A stretch of DNA of 64,000 nucleotides from Gyrodactylus bullatarudis (GCA_012064415.1 SSNU01000247.1:1178629-1242628); one strand, 5' to 3'; counted from the stretch's first letter, positions 31,388 to 46,545 are shown. The notes: a model not told the origin generated them from the sequence alone. Program-made: numbers and translations.

Positions 31388-34300
31388 ATGATTCGAGATG
31401 ACTTGAAACTCTTACATAGTGATAACTCCTCGATATGTCTACCAAAGCAAGAACCGATTGATGAGAATAACTCTGAAAATAAACATCCTGATGTCGGGCA
31501 AGTAACATTTGCTGAACAACGATTATTTGGATTAAATTCATCCAATCAGTTTCATTCCTCATTCAATGTCAATTCTTTAAGTCAGATTGCGAATAATAAT
31601 GTCAATCCTATGCGTTTATCCGATAGTTATGATTATTTGCGCATAAAAATGTCACCCGATAGTCACAACAATCAACAAAACAGCCAACAATCATTGTCTC
31701 TAGACAATTCCCTAAACGCCCTCAGAAATGGATTACAATTTTCCCTTGATAACAATCAACTTGATCCTATGAATTCTCTTGACGGACAAGGCGGCAGTGT
31801 TGTCAGAACACGTCGACGCAAGGCTGGTATCAATGATGAGGATCGCGTATGTGTTGTCTGTGGAGAACCTGCCTCTGGATATAATTTTGACAGGTTAACA
31901 TGCGAAAGTTGCAAAGCCTTCTTTCGTAGAAATGCCCTCAAGCCAAGAGACAAGGTTTGTCTTTTTTCTATCATTCTATGGACATATCATAACATATCCC
32001 TAATAATTTTAGATTAAGAAGTGCAATCGTCATGGAACATGTAATATTGAAGGTAGTCAGAGAAAGCATTGCCCTTCTTGTCGACTGGAAAAGTGTCTCG
32101 CTGCTGGCATGAAAAAGGAATTGATACTTCGTAAGTTTTATCCCTTAAGATTTGATTTGCCTAAACTTAATAATATGTTTTAGCACCCGAAAAATTGGAA
32201 CAGAGAGCTAAGCCTAGGCGTCGTAAGAATCAATCAGTTAATGACGACGGTTCTGTTTCCTCCCCAGGTGGAATGGGAGGTTCCACTTCTGGTAATGGGA
32301 CTATATGCCTTGAAAATGGAAGTAATAATGGCTATATCGGTAATGGTAGTAGTTCTGGTCGCTTTAGTCCCCTTCAAATGAATAGTCCTTACAATAATAA
32401 CAATTCTGGTAACATGTCACATTTGATGAGTCAGACAAACAACTTTACTCTTGCTGTTGCCGCTGTTGCTGCCATGAACCAACAGAGAATGACAAATTCT
32501 GGAAATAACTCCAATCCCGTAATGGTAAGCCTTGTAATTTTTATTAGTTACCTAAACTGGTCGATAATGAAATTAGTTTAGAAACAAAAATAAAACTGGA
32601 AAAATAGATTTTAAGGGCGTTGTCTTTAAACATAATAAAAATGGAATAACAAAAAACTCTTCTAACTCTTTCTATATATCTATATACATTAAAAAAAATA
32701 TATATAAGTGTTTTAATTTTACCAAATTAATTAATACAAAAATTATTGATTTTCTTCTTTCTATATAATATATATCTATATACATTATTTTTCAATTCAA
32801 TCTATGTTGATATGAATATCATTCTCTCTCTTTTGTATTTATACACATAGAGTGTATATTTGAAAAAATGTATTTTGTACAAAATAATGCCAACACTCAT
32901 GTTTGCATACACATGTTTCAGAATTATGTCAAGTTCAATCATCAAACTGATGCTAACAATATGATGAAAGTTACTACTAACAATACTAGCAGTAGTTTTA
33001 GTTATGGAGACCCTGAAGAATTCTTTCATTCCCATCATAATAACAATAATAGTCTCTTTATTCCTTATCCCAATTTTTATTATGATAACAATAATCTTAA
33101 TCTTGAGAGTACCCAGAGTTTCGTCTCTATTATCAGCAAGGAAATTGACGATTCCAATTCCGAGTCAACCATCCCCATCAGCATAGATGATAATGGCCAA
33201 CATGGAGATAATCTTGTAATTCATAATTTTGTGCTCCGATATCCTCTAGCATCTAACTTTTGGTAGAAAGTTTTATTTTAATTTTAAAAAGAGTCGTTTT
33301 TCATATTCCCAATTTTTGATAGAGTAAAAAACTACCTATGAATGAAGACGAGTTTATCGAATCTTTGGTCATTGTTTATGTTGATTGAAATGAATCAAGA
33401 TGATCTTTCGGATAAAAACTTATAATTTCTCAAATATTTTATTCTAGGAACTGTCAGATATATCCAAGGCCCAACATGTTCCTTTCACAACATCCTCGCC
33501 TGCTCCAGGCAACACAAATTCCAATTTGTCAATGAGCCAAGGTGACTTTTTCAATCAAAATCATCTCCACCACCATCCCCAACATCACCAAATTCCTCAG
33601 AATCATCATGGCCATCAGCAACAGCAGCCGCCACTACACCATCATCATCCTCATCAACAAACGCCACAGCAACAACAACACGGGCAGAGAAACTACAATC
33701 TCACATCATCATTACCAGTCTCTTCAGGCAACTCCTCAATTGTCAGTATGAATGCAAAATCCCTGAAGGAACACCTGAATCAATCCCCAACATCGATCCT
33801 TCACAATTCATCCAGGTACATGCCGTTTAGACCTGGATTCGCTCCCATACCGTCTAATGGTAGTCAAGATCATGGTAAGCTCTTGAAAATAACCTACATC
33901 ATTTCACCTTTATCATCATAAAAAATGCCAACCTAATCTCTATAAATTTCAGATTACTCAAAGGAATTCCAACCTCTTGATAGTAAAGTGAGTTTATTAT
34001 GTAGCCATTTTTTAATCATTTTTATTATCAACATACAAGTAGATCTGCTCACCTACGGCTATTTCGATGAATTTGAGAATTTATCATTTGTACAAAAATA
34101 AAAAAGAAATTTCATCAAGGTCTCAAAATCATTGCAAAAATTAAAAGGCCCTCTTTAACCGATTTAAGAAAAAACCTCCATTTTTACATACTTTGAGTTG
34201 AAATTTTTGAACGATGGGATTCTAGGGAACATCCCCCCACCAATATGTGAAAGTTGACTTCCTATTTTTAGACCATTTTCATTGCTATAAAATTAATAAA

Positions 34301-37300
34301 ACTAGTAATGATCTGAGATCAGTTCAAACTCAATTAAATTAAAAGGTTTCCTTGCCCATTGGTGATCCTGGAAAAATAAAATTGGCTCCCTCTCCCATCT
34401 TTAAATCAACAAACTTTTTTGAGATTTTCAGCTGAGAATAGCTTTATAATTTATAGATTGTGTTAACCCTTTTATATTACAAGAGGGAAACAGATCAGGA
34501 GATTCACCCTAAGTGACTGAGTGAGCGAGCGAGAAAACTTGTTGAATATGGATAACCAGAATATTTGTGTGCAAAGAGATATGGATGGAGATGGTATCAA
34601 GTTCATACTCTCTTTCTACATACACTACACTAAACTACCCTACTCTTTCCAATAGTTTTTGTTAGCATACACACAAAAAATATATCTCTCTTCATTTTAT
34701 TTCACTTGGTAGAAAACTGAATTCAATCTTTCTCTTTTTTTCAATTGAGGTTATTGTGTTCTTGAGGTGCGTGGTGTCCTTAAATCTGCGCGTTCTTCTC
34801 TTTAAACAATCTTGAAAATTCTCTCTTTCTTCTTCTTCTTCTATTTCTGCACATACATCTCCTCGTCCAATTCATATTTTTGGGAAGCTATTAAGCATCT
34901 TGGGATCATTAGATTACAACCATTATCAAACTTTTGGTCCCAAATATACTTTCTCTCTATCTCAATAGGAATATTAGTTTTTTTTTCATGGCTTAATAAA
35001 ACAGGTAGGCAAATAAATCCATTATTCTTTCTCTTTTGTTCTTGACACCCTTTATATTCATTTGGCTACCACACCTTTTTGGTTTTTATTATTCCTGTGC
35101 ATAGTTTGTTGATCCAAGTACTTCTCTCTTTTCCCCCATAACGACCCCTCTTTAATTATGATACAATCGTGATCGTAGACGTTTTTCCATGTACTCAGGA
35201 TATTTATCCAAGGGGTTTTTTCATACTGAACCTTTCTCTTCATCTCTAAATGAATATGAATGAATAAGTATTATTAGAGGGATGATTAATCAATATCTCC
35301 GTTTATATCAATGTAGTTGTTGTATACATTTTACTATTTTAGCATTACTAATCTATATACAATATCTACAATTCCAACCTACATACAATTCTAATAAACA
35401 CATTACTTACGATACCCATATATACACTTATTCATATAAATATAAATGTATTGGGTATTGTAGTCATTTGAACCAACCAACTAACTAACAAAATCATTGA
35501 TTCTTTCATCCCCCTCTTGCTACTACTAGTATTATCATTATTAGTCGTCATTATCATGGACATGTTTCCATTCTTACACTCTTTATACACACACACAGAC
35601 ACTAAACTGGATCTATGTAGATATAGATAAAGATTTAGTTGAAGAGAGATGATGGTTATGAGCGTTCATGACCTGAGAAGAAAAGAGGTCATCTTCATCA
35701 TCATGATTATTGTGATCGTTATTATTCTACTGCGTATTTCCATTCATTTCATTTCAGCATATAGACACACAAACACACTTTCTCCATATACTTCATTCAT
35801 ACTTTTTCCTCTAAATCTCTTCCCTCTGTGTGTGTGTGTGTGTGCATTGTCTACGACTACGATAGTGTGTTGGGAAAACAAACTGAATCTATGTACACAA
35901 GGCTTGTAAGCATAAAGTGAGAGAGTGGGGTTATCTTGGGTCAAGGAATAGAGATTTTCTCATTTGCCCTTGAAATATCTCGTCCTCACAATATGTAAAG
36001 ATGTGCACATCCATCTCTCTCTCTGTATGGAAATCATAAATTGATCCCATTTCATTCTTCTCCTGCTACTACTGTGATGCTCTTTGCTTAGGAAAAGAGA
36101 AAAGAGGGGAAAAACTTTTATTCCAAAATCTCATTTCCCATTTCAAATTAAGAGAGATCTAAGATTTATTTTCTAATTTCCAATTTGAGTTTAGCTACTC
36201 AAGCCAATTCATTCATTTACCATGGTATTTTCTTTTTTTTTCTTTCAGATTTTCTACCACATGTGTGTGTATTTGGTTACTTACTCTCTATCTCTCTCTA
36301 TCTTCTGAATCTTTATCTCTCTTGAGTTGCATTTCTAAGGTCAGGTTTCTTTCTTACTGCAACTATCCGTGTTTTTTCTCTTGTATGTTTGCATTCTCTA
36401 GAAAAAATTTGAGAGACTCAAGTTTCCTTGCTCTATCTATCTATAACTCGTTCTCAAACTAAAATCCGAGGTTTTATTCTTTCTGCTGTACACTATACTG
36501 ATTATATATATATATACAGAGTGAATCTTATTTAGGGCTAATAGTACGTATTGTATATTGTATGCTCAACTTACTTTAATGTTATTTCTGTTTTTTTTTC
36601 AAATCTCAAGTGAATCCTTATCGATTACTGAGAAAAAATGTTCAACTACCATCAGAAATGATTCATAATTATCAATACATCGTTAATTTTGTTTATTTCT
36701 TTTCGCAATCACAATCGTTTACTATGATAATCCTAGGAAAATCACATGGGTTAGAGAGCCAGAATAAAACTACGCTACTATACATTTTTTCAATATCTAA
36801 TATTTATTTTTCGTATTTTGTTCGATAAAAATATTAAATAGAAAATTCATTATAATGGTTGAAGAAATACATTCTCGTGTAAAAGAAAGACAAATACTGC
36901 CACGTTCTATATATATGTATGAAGAATGTTATTTCTTGGCATTTCTTAGAGAAAACAAGCAAATCCTAAATGGATAATACTAATCGATTTTTTTATTTAC
37001 TCAATAGATCATCAGTGGATTAACGAAGAAATATCCCTGTCTGAAAAACTTTATCATGGTTGAACAGAAAGAGGAAGAGGATGGTGTAGCTGAAAAGTCT
37101 CAAAATACCGAGCGAACCGATCAAAAGGAAAACTCTCAAAATTCTGAGAATGACCAGATTATGTGTCGTCATTTTGCTTGTCGTCGATGGAATTTGCGCA
37201 GAGCACGTCTTTCAAAGTTGAATTCTAATGAAACTACACTCTTCAAGATAAGAGATCATCCCAAACTACCTCCGGACTCTAGGCTCTTTAATGCCCTCTC

Positions 37301-38939
37301 GGAATGTGTCCAGCGTATTAGGGAACCTTTTACACCAGCTGAACACTTGGAAACTAAAGTGGCCGAGACCTTGGAACAGGAATACAATCGTATGGACTCT
37401 TGTATTAGACGAATCATTAAAGTTGTCAAACTCTTGCCCTTCTTCAATGATATTGGTCGACCTGCTCAGCTGGGATTACTGAGGGTGAGTGCTTTCCCCT
37501 TTAAAAAATCAAATGTTGCTGCAGCAATTACATTTACATTTACAAATATCATATTTCTTCAATCAATTACCCAAAAACAAACTGTAAACTGTGTTCAATA
37601 AGATTATAAATAGCTTTTCTTGATATCCTCATCATGTCTGGATTTGAAATACCACAGTCTGGAATGGAAAAGTGTTTTTTTCTTCTACCAATCTCTAAAC
37701 AACAACAAGAATTTATCTTTTCGATTATTCTCTGCTTCAGGATAAACCTATCAAGAGTTTCCCCACTTGGCTTGAATTTTCATCTGAAAAATCCACTCCT
37801 GGTCATGTCATCCTAGCACAATGTATAAACTAATAACAAATTGAGATGAACATAAATTTAATTTTGTCTTTTTCTTTTACAAATATTAATATCCATCTAA
37901 ATAATTTAACTCAATAGAAAAAAATTATCATCATCAATTTGGATATATGCAAACATAAACATAAACTTGCACGGTTGTATATATCAACATCATAATCATC
38001 AATAACATGTTGATTATTAGATTTTTAGGCCATGTACCACTAGAAACGTACTTTTCTCAAATTTCTCTCTCTTTTTTTACAATTTGCTATTTAATTTTTT
38101 ATCCAACTCAATCTAGTCATATCATTAGGATTTTTATTTAAATTTGTTTTATTTAGGCAAATATTTACGGATTGATCGTCCTCTATTCGTCATTCTTTTT
38201 CGAGAGGAACATAAGAAAATTGCGCTATCCTGTCCTACAGCATGATGGAAATCTTGGCTTCGTCACTGTCCCAATGATGGATGATGTCTCGGGCAAGAAT
38301 AACGACGATCACTGCACCAACAACATGGATAGTGATTATAATGTGAAGGGAAAAAGTTCAATCCCATTAACCAAAATCAACTCGAATTCCCCCAGCATTA
38401 ATAAGACAACAAATTTAAGAGCTGATTTTGAACTGTACAAATCTAATACCTTATCTGCCTTTGATTTATTCGACAAGTTAACCGGTTCCGATGATACCCT
38501 CAGAGTTGTACTACTCGCTGTGAAATTATTCTCTGACGATACCCTGCCAAGTGAATATCGCGAGGCTGTTAGTCAGGCAAGACGTTCCTACCTCCTATTC
38601 CTCTGGACCTATCTACGCTGGAATAATTCAGGTCCAATTTATTTAATTAACCAGAGATTTGCTTGTCTCCTCCTATCGTTTGTCGACCTAAGGACATTGG
38701 AGTCGCGTATGACTGACTTTGCCAAGCTCCTAAGTCTAGATGGCCTTAGTCCCCTTATGCGTGAGGTTTGCAGTCAAAAGATTATGACCGGAAATCATCG
38801 GTCCACCTCACAGCACAACCATCATCATCAAAACAATCACCATCACCCTGGCAGAGTTGGTTCCAACACACAGCCCCCGCCGACCACAAACACTCCTATG
38901 ATTAAGCAAGAGGCCGCAGACTCTTCGATTATGCACTAA
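31388..38939 (+). CDS. Nuclear receptor, HR96/HR97 (NR1J/NR1L)-like
   Basis: Exons: 31388-31954, 32013-32130, 32184-32524, 32922-33215, 33448-33874, 33953-33987, 37008-37484 and 38157-38939. All joins keep phase; about 1013 residues. The DNA-binding domain starts near residue 155: CVVCGEPASGYNF, then P-box CESCKAFFRR, then CNRHGTCNIEG and CPSCRLEKCLAAGM. The ESCKA P-box is typical of HR96, DAF-12 and HR97. The hinge is over 400 residues, Asn/Ser/Gln/His-rich, with His tracts in exon 5. The ligand-binding domain starts near residue 690 (MDSCIRRIIKVVKLLPFF, then LLR-ANIYGLIVLYSSFFF) and ends with SPLMREV, resembling the AF-2 helix. Members are xenobiotic, lipid or steroid sensors that act in the nucleus. 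The exact paralogue is undecided. Confidence 0.85.
33988..37007 (+). other. Long intron of the nuclear receptor gene
   Basis: A 3.0-kb intron separating the hinge from the ligand-binding exons. It is T/C-rich with (TG)n at about 35829-35845, (TC)n near 36285 and (TA)n near 36505. A repeat fragment at 34060-34140 (GATGAATTTGAGAATT) recurs at 20455. A TTAACCCTTT motif is at about 34464. No exon was recognised. Confidence 0.6.
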
Positions 38940-40687
38940 TGTACAAAACTCTTTCCCTCCCTATCTTTGTAAATAATCTCAACTTCACTATCTTTCTCTG
39001 ATTGTTTTATTAAATTAACTTTTTTTGTCAATATTTGACCTGTATTGTATAGAATATTTGAAATGACTTCATTGTTACTTCAATCGTGCATTCAACAAGC
39101 GTGATATTTCTTTTTTTAGACTACCAACAACACTCATCAAATCTCAAATCAAGTTATTTTTTTCTCTTTCTTTTCACCCCATCATTCTTCTCTATTCACT
39201 TTTTTATATTTTTCTCATCTCATGCTAGAGGTTATCATGCTAGATTATTATATTTTGCTTAACACAGAGATTTGCTGAAATTACAAAAAAAACAATGCCT
39301 TTCCACAGAGAGTCCTCGGACAATGGCTCCACTTTTGACCAATTCAAATACCAACTAATTTAGATCAAGTCTTTATTTTAACCATTTAATCCAGACAGCC
39401 CCACACACCCACAAACACACATGGAACGTGTCAAATCAATCAAAGTTGTAACATTACTCTGACGTGACCACCCTCCTCCCCTTATGTCTTGAGTGTGTCC
39501 ATCTGTTTTGACTGAGATACCAAATACCTTGTGAGCACCATAGTTTTTTTGAACTTTTTTTCTCCTAATAATATATATATCTTGATAATATTAATATTTC
39601 CTCTGATATCTACTCCCTTCCCCCCATCCACATCTACACAAGACAAGATGTTTCAAAAGTATCATTTATATATATATCTACTTACAGATACATACAAATA
39701 GCCCTTTTTATGATTCTTGTGTTCGTTTTTTTACTAAATATTTTACTATACACAATTCATTATTATTTGATACATTCTGATTCATTTTCCATTTGAGAAT
39801 TAATAGCTAATATCAACCCAAACCCTATTAAAACACTGATATACATATATTCAAAAACCAAAAACCAATTGTACTAATGATTCTTCAGAATGATCCACAA
39901 ATACCCTTGAATTTTTTATTCAAAAACCCAAAACATTTTCTATTCTTTTAAAATGGCAACCGGGGACAAAAATCTACAATATACATAATTTTACATTCAC
40001 GATAATTATATAATTATAATACTAAATGATATTAATTTGGTTATACGATATGATATAAATACAGGCAGTTTGTTCTGGATTGTGTGGATTTACGACAAGA
40101 TCAAGCTGTCCTTCTCTTGATGCCATTCGAGAATAATAACTCAAAATTTATACATAAAAATACCCATATATATATTATATTCATATATAAATATTTACAA
40201 AGATTTGCGTAATTTTTTTATTTGATATTCTCTACTCCTAAAATAAAAACAAATAAAAATCTATATCATCAGCAATCGAATTGTTCTGACTTTTCTTCAC
40301 TCTCTCTCTCTCATGCATATCATTAATCCAATTCTCTCCTTCATCCATACACCAATCTAGAGAAGAAAAAAGATCTCTTGACTAAATTCAGGTTTGACTC
40401 TCATCCCTGGTGAGTTTTATATAAACTGTGGATAGTTCTTTCTTGTGTTTAACCTTACTGTGTTTCATTTTATTTGACTCTCTCCTACTTACGCCTTTCT
40501 CTAGGCTACTTTTGATGACTTTACAATAATGATAATGCCTGGACCAGTTGAAGAAAAAAATATGTAAGTTTTAATTAAGCGTTTATTCCCAGCTTAGTTA
40601 CACCCCGAATATCATTTATTACTATATTTGTTCACGTAACTACTCATTAGTACATATATTATAAACATTTTTATTTTCCTCGAAAAA
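38940..40687. other. Non-coding stretch after the nuclear receptor
   Basis: This should begin with the receptor's 3' UTR. Simple (TA)n and (TC)n runs are present at about 39575, 39670 and 40300. No ORF of interest was seen. A poly(A)-like AAATAAAAAT lies near 40250, but its use cannot be judged. Confidence 0.5.
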
Positions 40688-41075
40688 AGATGTTTTAACA
40701 CATTTTTAAAAGTCAAAATGAAAATTTTTCATGTTCTGAATATACAAAAATCCTATTTTCCCTAAAATCATCAGAATTTACCTAATTTCCTTGGACTTTC
40801 TTTTAACATGTGAAAAAAGACTCAATTTTTACTATTTAACACCATTTTTATTCAAAATGTTGCAACGATTCAAAAATCTTAATTTTGTCCTTTCTCGTAG
40901 TAAAATTCACTGAAAAAATTTTGGCGCCTGTTCAAAATTTGTCAATTTTAACCAAAATTTTGTATACCAGAACAAGGTTAAAAATGCATGTTTTTATAGG
41001 ATGTTCAGATTTCGATAATATTCAAAATGAGATTAAGGCTAGGTATAGTTGAAAAAGTTGGCCTACTCTAGTATA
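40688..41075 (+). repeat. Dispersed approx. 400-bp repeat, copy 2 of 3
   Basis: Same family as 24418-24860 (opposite strand) and 59108-59495 (same strand). The best conserved parts are the GTCCTTTCTCG block and the GCGCCTGTTCAAAATTTGTC block. Identity to copy 3 is about 80-85% by eye. Confidence 0.65.
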
Positions 41076-44000
41076 CACGATAGTATGAATATATTTTTAG
41101 ATAGATATTTCAAGTAAGTTTAGTATTTACAATAGAAGTTCTCTTACTGATTCATAAAAAAAGGCGATGCCAGGTTTGTTAAATGAATAGAGCTCAATTT
41201 ATTTTTAAAATATTCCTTTTTCTTGGTTTGTATCAGGTCAAAGGTTTTCTCACCGTTGTATTCATGCATGTTTACAATATTTGTTCTCGTAACTACTCAA
41301 TAGTAAACAACCAATTCTTATTTATTATTTTGAGAGATGTTTGAAATTATAAAAAGAATAGAATCTATCCGATAGATATTCCCCGAAGTTCTATTTTATT
41401 TTGTATATCCTCTAGAAATCTAAATTCATTAACGTATCGTATTCTATCCACATATTAGGCATCAAATTTAAATTATCTCCATCAATTATACATTTTCCAT
41501 TGCTAGAGAACTCACTTTCACTGTCTCTTTTGCTCATATTACTTTTCCCTTTTCTTGTTATATCAAACTAAAGTTGTAAAAAGTAAAAACGATAATATCC
41601 CGCAGGCATCTTTATCTCTCCATTCCCGCGCCTCATTTACACTCTCTCTCAAACTTTATCCTGAGCGTCTTGGCAAAAATCTCCCCATAGGAAAAAAATA
41701 CAGAAAAGTTTGTTAATTTTTGCCCAATATTTATTCTGCTTCGCTCTTTCTTGATATGTGGCAATTTGGGGGTAATTTGGAAACTAGAAAGTTGGTGGCA
41801 TTGCATTCAATTTTTCTCCCAAATGCTGTACATTCATCTCTGTAATCAACAGATATATACAAATTAAAAACTACCAAATGGAAGAGATAGAGATAGGAAT
41901 ACTTTCTGAATCCATCTCCAAATGAAGAAACAGAAGAATGAAAAAAACAATAATGCTCTTGTGTGTGTTCTTCTAGCTACACTTTGTTTTCTCTTGTGTT
42001 ATTTAGAATTCATTTCAATTCAATTCATACGTACGCAGCCTCTCTATCCCTTTTTCTCATTTCAATGTGGCCAAAACTTTTTTTAATTTACTTCTCAGAG
42101 AGGGTGACTGAGACAATGCACATTGGCAGTAACGTTTTACAGGGGAATTTATATTCCTCTTTTTCACAAATTAACAGAATTCTCTCATTTATTTCTATTC
42201 CACTTCTTCTTATCCTCCTCCTCCTCTTCATCTCCTTGTGGATAATAAATTTCATTAGGATGCTTAGTTTATTCGCTCATCAAGAAGAGTGTATGGACAT
42301 AATGAGATTTTTTCCCACACATAATCAAAGCTTTCAAAGATTTCTCATGTCTTGCTTGTGTGGCAATATTACACTCCCGGAGTCAGGTTCCAAATTATCG
42401 TTCTTTTGATTCATCAACACAATCATAATTAAGGTTTTATGGTGACTAAGTGGTGCTTGAGACTCATCGTGTATTTAATCTATAAGTAAAGAAACAATCC
42501 AAAAAATGTATAGGAGTCATAGAGGTCTTTCGGGAGTCATCTCGGCTACGGTATACTGAGAAATTTCAATAAAGATTAAACGCGTCCAAGACTTCTCCGA
42601 ACCTAATATTAAAATACTATAGCACCCATCCCTGTTTACCAGATCCCAATTAACAATTAAATCAAGTAATTAAAATAAACTATCATAATTCCAGGAGATT
42701 AATCCAAATTGAAAAAACGTGTAGTATTTGAAAAATATGATCATTTCTCTCACATCTCAAATAGAAGAAATATGGCCTAGTAATAGGATGATAAAAGAAA
42801 AATTTTTCTTTATTTTAGAGCTGACAAATTACCCAAAGCATCAATTCTTTTACTTGTCTTGGATCATCAAATAGGAACTGAAAGGAATGAATAAAAGGTC
42901 ATTGAAGACAAGTGAAAAAATGACGTAATAATGGCGGGATTTCTTGAATCTCATTGGACAAATCTTTTTTATCGACCATAGTTTCAGGTTAGGAAATTCG
43001 GGGTTTATGTGAACTCTATCCTTTTTTTCTTGTTGAATGAACAGAGCAAAAATCAACTCCTTATTGCTGATCGTAATAACCACAAGGTTGGGGGGCGGGG
43101 TGTAAACTTTCCATCCAAATGGTAAATGATTGATTAAACTAATTCATACCTTAAATATACACTTTTCAACTTTCTTTAGTTGGCGAAAATAAAATTTAAT
43201 TACTATTTTCCAATGTCTCCCTAAAGCAGAGAGCATTTGCAAATATTATATTTCCAATTCAATAAATTCCATAACAAACACTCGTGAGTATTTCGAGTCA
43301 CCATTGGTATTTCTTTCGGTATCTAACTCAAAATGTGAATGTGAATACAGTTTATTTGAGAAATCATTATTTCCTAATGGCGCCAATTTTGTAGTCATTA
43401 CTTCTCTCCTACTACCCTATAAACTCATTTAGAATTGAATTTAGACAAATTATTTTTTTCTTTATTAGGCGTATAAGGTGGATATCAGTATTTCATCTCA
43501 TACAAACTCAATCGACTCAATCTTTAGGTAAGAAGTTGAGCTATTTTCTCATATACAAATCAACAAGAGAGCACCATAGTTAATTCAAGCTAGATTTGGG
43601 TCTCGGACAAATTGCCTCACATTATAACTTAATAATTAAGACGATCCCAAAATAGCATTTTTTCAGAGAAAAAATATCACAATTTTCAAAAAAGGAAAAA
43701 AAAATATTACTTGTAAGTAAAATATTAAAAATTATTTTTTTCGTTAAGAAAGAACATTGCGTTCAAACGTCTGATCAGTAGCGCAATAAATTTTCGATTT
43801 TTGATATTTTGCATGTTTCCATTTCTTCATTCGAAAAATATAAAAAATTGATTTCTTACCTTGCTAGTAACGAAGATAAATTTACGATTTTCTAACTGGT
43901 TGCGACTTTTTTTGCGATTTTTCCTTACACTTCTACTTGGTAAAAAATAAATTCTCACTTAGTAACTGTATTTACTCAGGTATTAGTTGATTCATTTTCT

Positions 44001-46333
44001 TCTCTTTTGTCTCTGGCTATTTACACAATCCGCCTTTAATCGGATTCGCTGAGAGTTGAATATTCAAAATGCGAAACAAGTCCTGGACAATATAATTAGT
44101 TGAAAGCAGATGTGGATTCCACTGTGGAAAAAACTTTTACAGTACAAGATTAATTTTATAAAAAAACCTAACTTTTTCTTAAAATTATTTCATTTTGACT
44201 TAGAATAGATAAATTTATTGAAATTGAATAAAATAGTATTAAAAATAGAAAATGCCCCTTTTTGATTTTCATAATGCTAGGTGTTTGTGTATTCTTAGAT
44301 CATTTATTGTTTTGATAGAGTCTTGAGTTAGAAAAGAAAACTATAATACTTTTTTAGATACAGGGTAATTAATTTCATAAATCTCATTAAAATTCTAGCA
44401 ACATATCAAAAATAGCATTTTGACCGCCTTTCTTATAATTCATAGGTAAAGTATGGTCTCCTATTCTCAGCAAGTAGTCTTAAGGTATAAATAGAAGATC
44501 GTTTAAAAATACTCCCCTTCTTTCAAACTGTACACTGTAGTATTGCACGTGTCAGATGAACGATTGAACAAATTTTTCCCTTTCGACATTTACTACTCCT
44601 ATAGAATAGATTTGATGACAACTCTTTCACATAATAAAGAGGCCAAGCATAAGAATTTTCCAATGTTCATTTGATTTTTTCTCTCTCTCTCTCTAATTTC
44701 CAAAAGACTCCACTTTGCCCATTGTGTACTCTCTGATTATTACTACTGTATTGTGTAAATTTCCTCCGACCACTTTTCTTCATCGAATCCTCCTGTATGT
44801 AGGTGGTGGTGAGATTCAGATTAATCTAAACATCTTCGTCACTTTTATTACCTAATGTACATTATTATTCTGGGAGTGGGGAAAACAGAGAGACACACAG
44901 TGTGTCTGTGTGTGTATGTACAAGGTAATAATTCGTAATATTTTTTATACGAATCTTAAATAATTTAATTTAATTTCCACTGCCATCTGGTTGGCAATTT
45001 CTCTCTCCCTTTTCCATACACATCAACATCATTATCAATATAATTTAGGGTACGCTTTAAGACTAAGGTAAAGTAAGAGTAGGATGATGTTTTGCGAATC
45101 TGTGTGTACTCTCTCTTGTTCTCTGTGATTTCTTTCTTCTACGAAAATTTATAAGAAAAAAATACATCCTTTTATTTTTTATTATCATCATCATTATTAT
45201 ATTTCTTCTGTATTTATTATTATTATACAATGGGGAGAAATTGAGAATTACATTACAATATAAGACTCTTTTTTCTTCCTTCCTCAATAGTCTCCATTAC
45301 ATGTACAATTTAATCTAAAGGAGAAATGTTTAGTTAACCTTCAACTTGTTAAATTCTCTCCTCTTTCGCTTCACTGCATGTAATCATCATCCGTACTACT
45401 CATACTCTCTTTCACTCTTATAGTTTTTGTATTATTTGAAATGTCTCTCACATAATCGTTGTCTTTTTTCCATTGGTTTTTGAGCGATCAATGAGGTACT
45501 CATTGTGAAGATTTAGAAATCAGGTGTAAGCTTATATTTCGCCAGATCTCTTCAGACTACTAAATCGGCTTGATACATAAATAGTATAATTTTTAAAAAC
45601 AAAAATGTACAATAATCCTCTGATTGGTTTGATCTGTATTTTATACCCCAGAGATGGATGTGGAAAATTAGCCCCTCTTCTCTCTACCCCCAAAAAATAT
45701 TTTAAAAATGTGTGTCATCATTGAAAGTAGGCATAATATCGTTTTTCAACCTAAATATTTAGTTTCGGTTAATTTTTGGATCATTGAAAAGATTTTAATT
45801 TCTAGATTTCTAAAACCGTACGATAAACTGCATCGCATACCTTAGATTTAAAATAACCATTCTATCATCAATTAAAGTTGATCATGCAATAGGGAAGAAA
45901 TTCTCTGGAATATCATTCCTTTTTATTCCTCAAAAACATCTTGGGTGAGGCAAGAAATTGCATAGCCCAAAAACAAGGTCATTGCTTCCTCCTTACTTTG
46001 GTCGCTTAGACTTTTACGTTTTCTGGCTCTTTTCTTTGCAATTAGGGTTGCTAAACTGTTACAATTTGATTTGCTGATTAAAGGTTAAGAGTTAGTAATT
46101 ATAAACTTGTCTTAGTTTTGAGTTTCCCATTTGTACTTTGATAGTCTTTCATATGAAGCTCTAGATCTATCTCTCAATTTCTATTCTTACTTATCTAAAT
46201 TTCCTTAATTAGATTGCAAAATGAACATGAAGATTCGATCAAGTTCCAGAACCAATACCAAAGTGAGTCCGTAAATATTCGACTTTTTTTTACAATTCAT
46301 CCTATCATGACTCAAATCATTTCTATTCCGTTT
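41076..46333. other. Gene-poor stretch, no supported feature
   Basis: Only T-rich, low-complexity frames occur, such as 41963-42409. (TC)n is present at about 44680 and (TG)n near 44905. A GACCGCC block near 44425 recurs in inverse near 47995 and in part near 54210, so a degenerate repeat family is present. No gene was recognised on either strand. Confidence 0.5.
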
Positions 46334-46545
46334 TTAACCCTTTCGGTGCCGACCATTTTGCAATTTTTTTTGAACCTTCATAACTCTACCAGTTTGATAG
46401 GTTTCTGGATCAATTAAAGTTTAAATTGAAGCCCACAATGTGAACTTGCTTTAGTAATATTTTTGGCCAAATAACTTGGTATCTTCATAGCTAAATTTTG
46501 GCTTTTATAAAAATTGTGAAATAGTCTCGGCACCGAAAGGTTTAA
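46334..46545. mobile_element. Small TTAA-flanked MITE, piggyBac-type ends
   Basis: A 212-bp element. It begins TTAACCCTTTCGGTGCCGA and ends with the inverse TCGGCACCGAAAGGTTTAA. The 15-bp inverted ends begin CCCTTT and adjoin TTAA, the target of piggyBac transposases. The right flank has one base changed (GGTTTAA rather than GGGTTAA). No coding capacity. Confidence 0.6.

Noticed and set aside
41963..42409. 148-codon plus-strand ORF with hydrophobic stretches
   Set aside because: Composition follows T-rich low-complexity DNA; no splice partners or motif.
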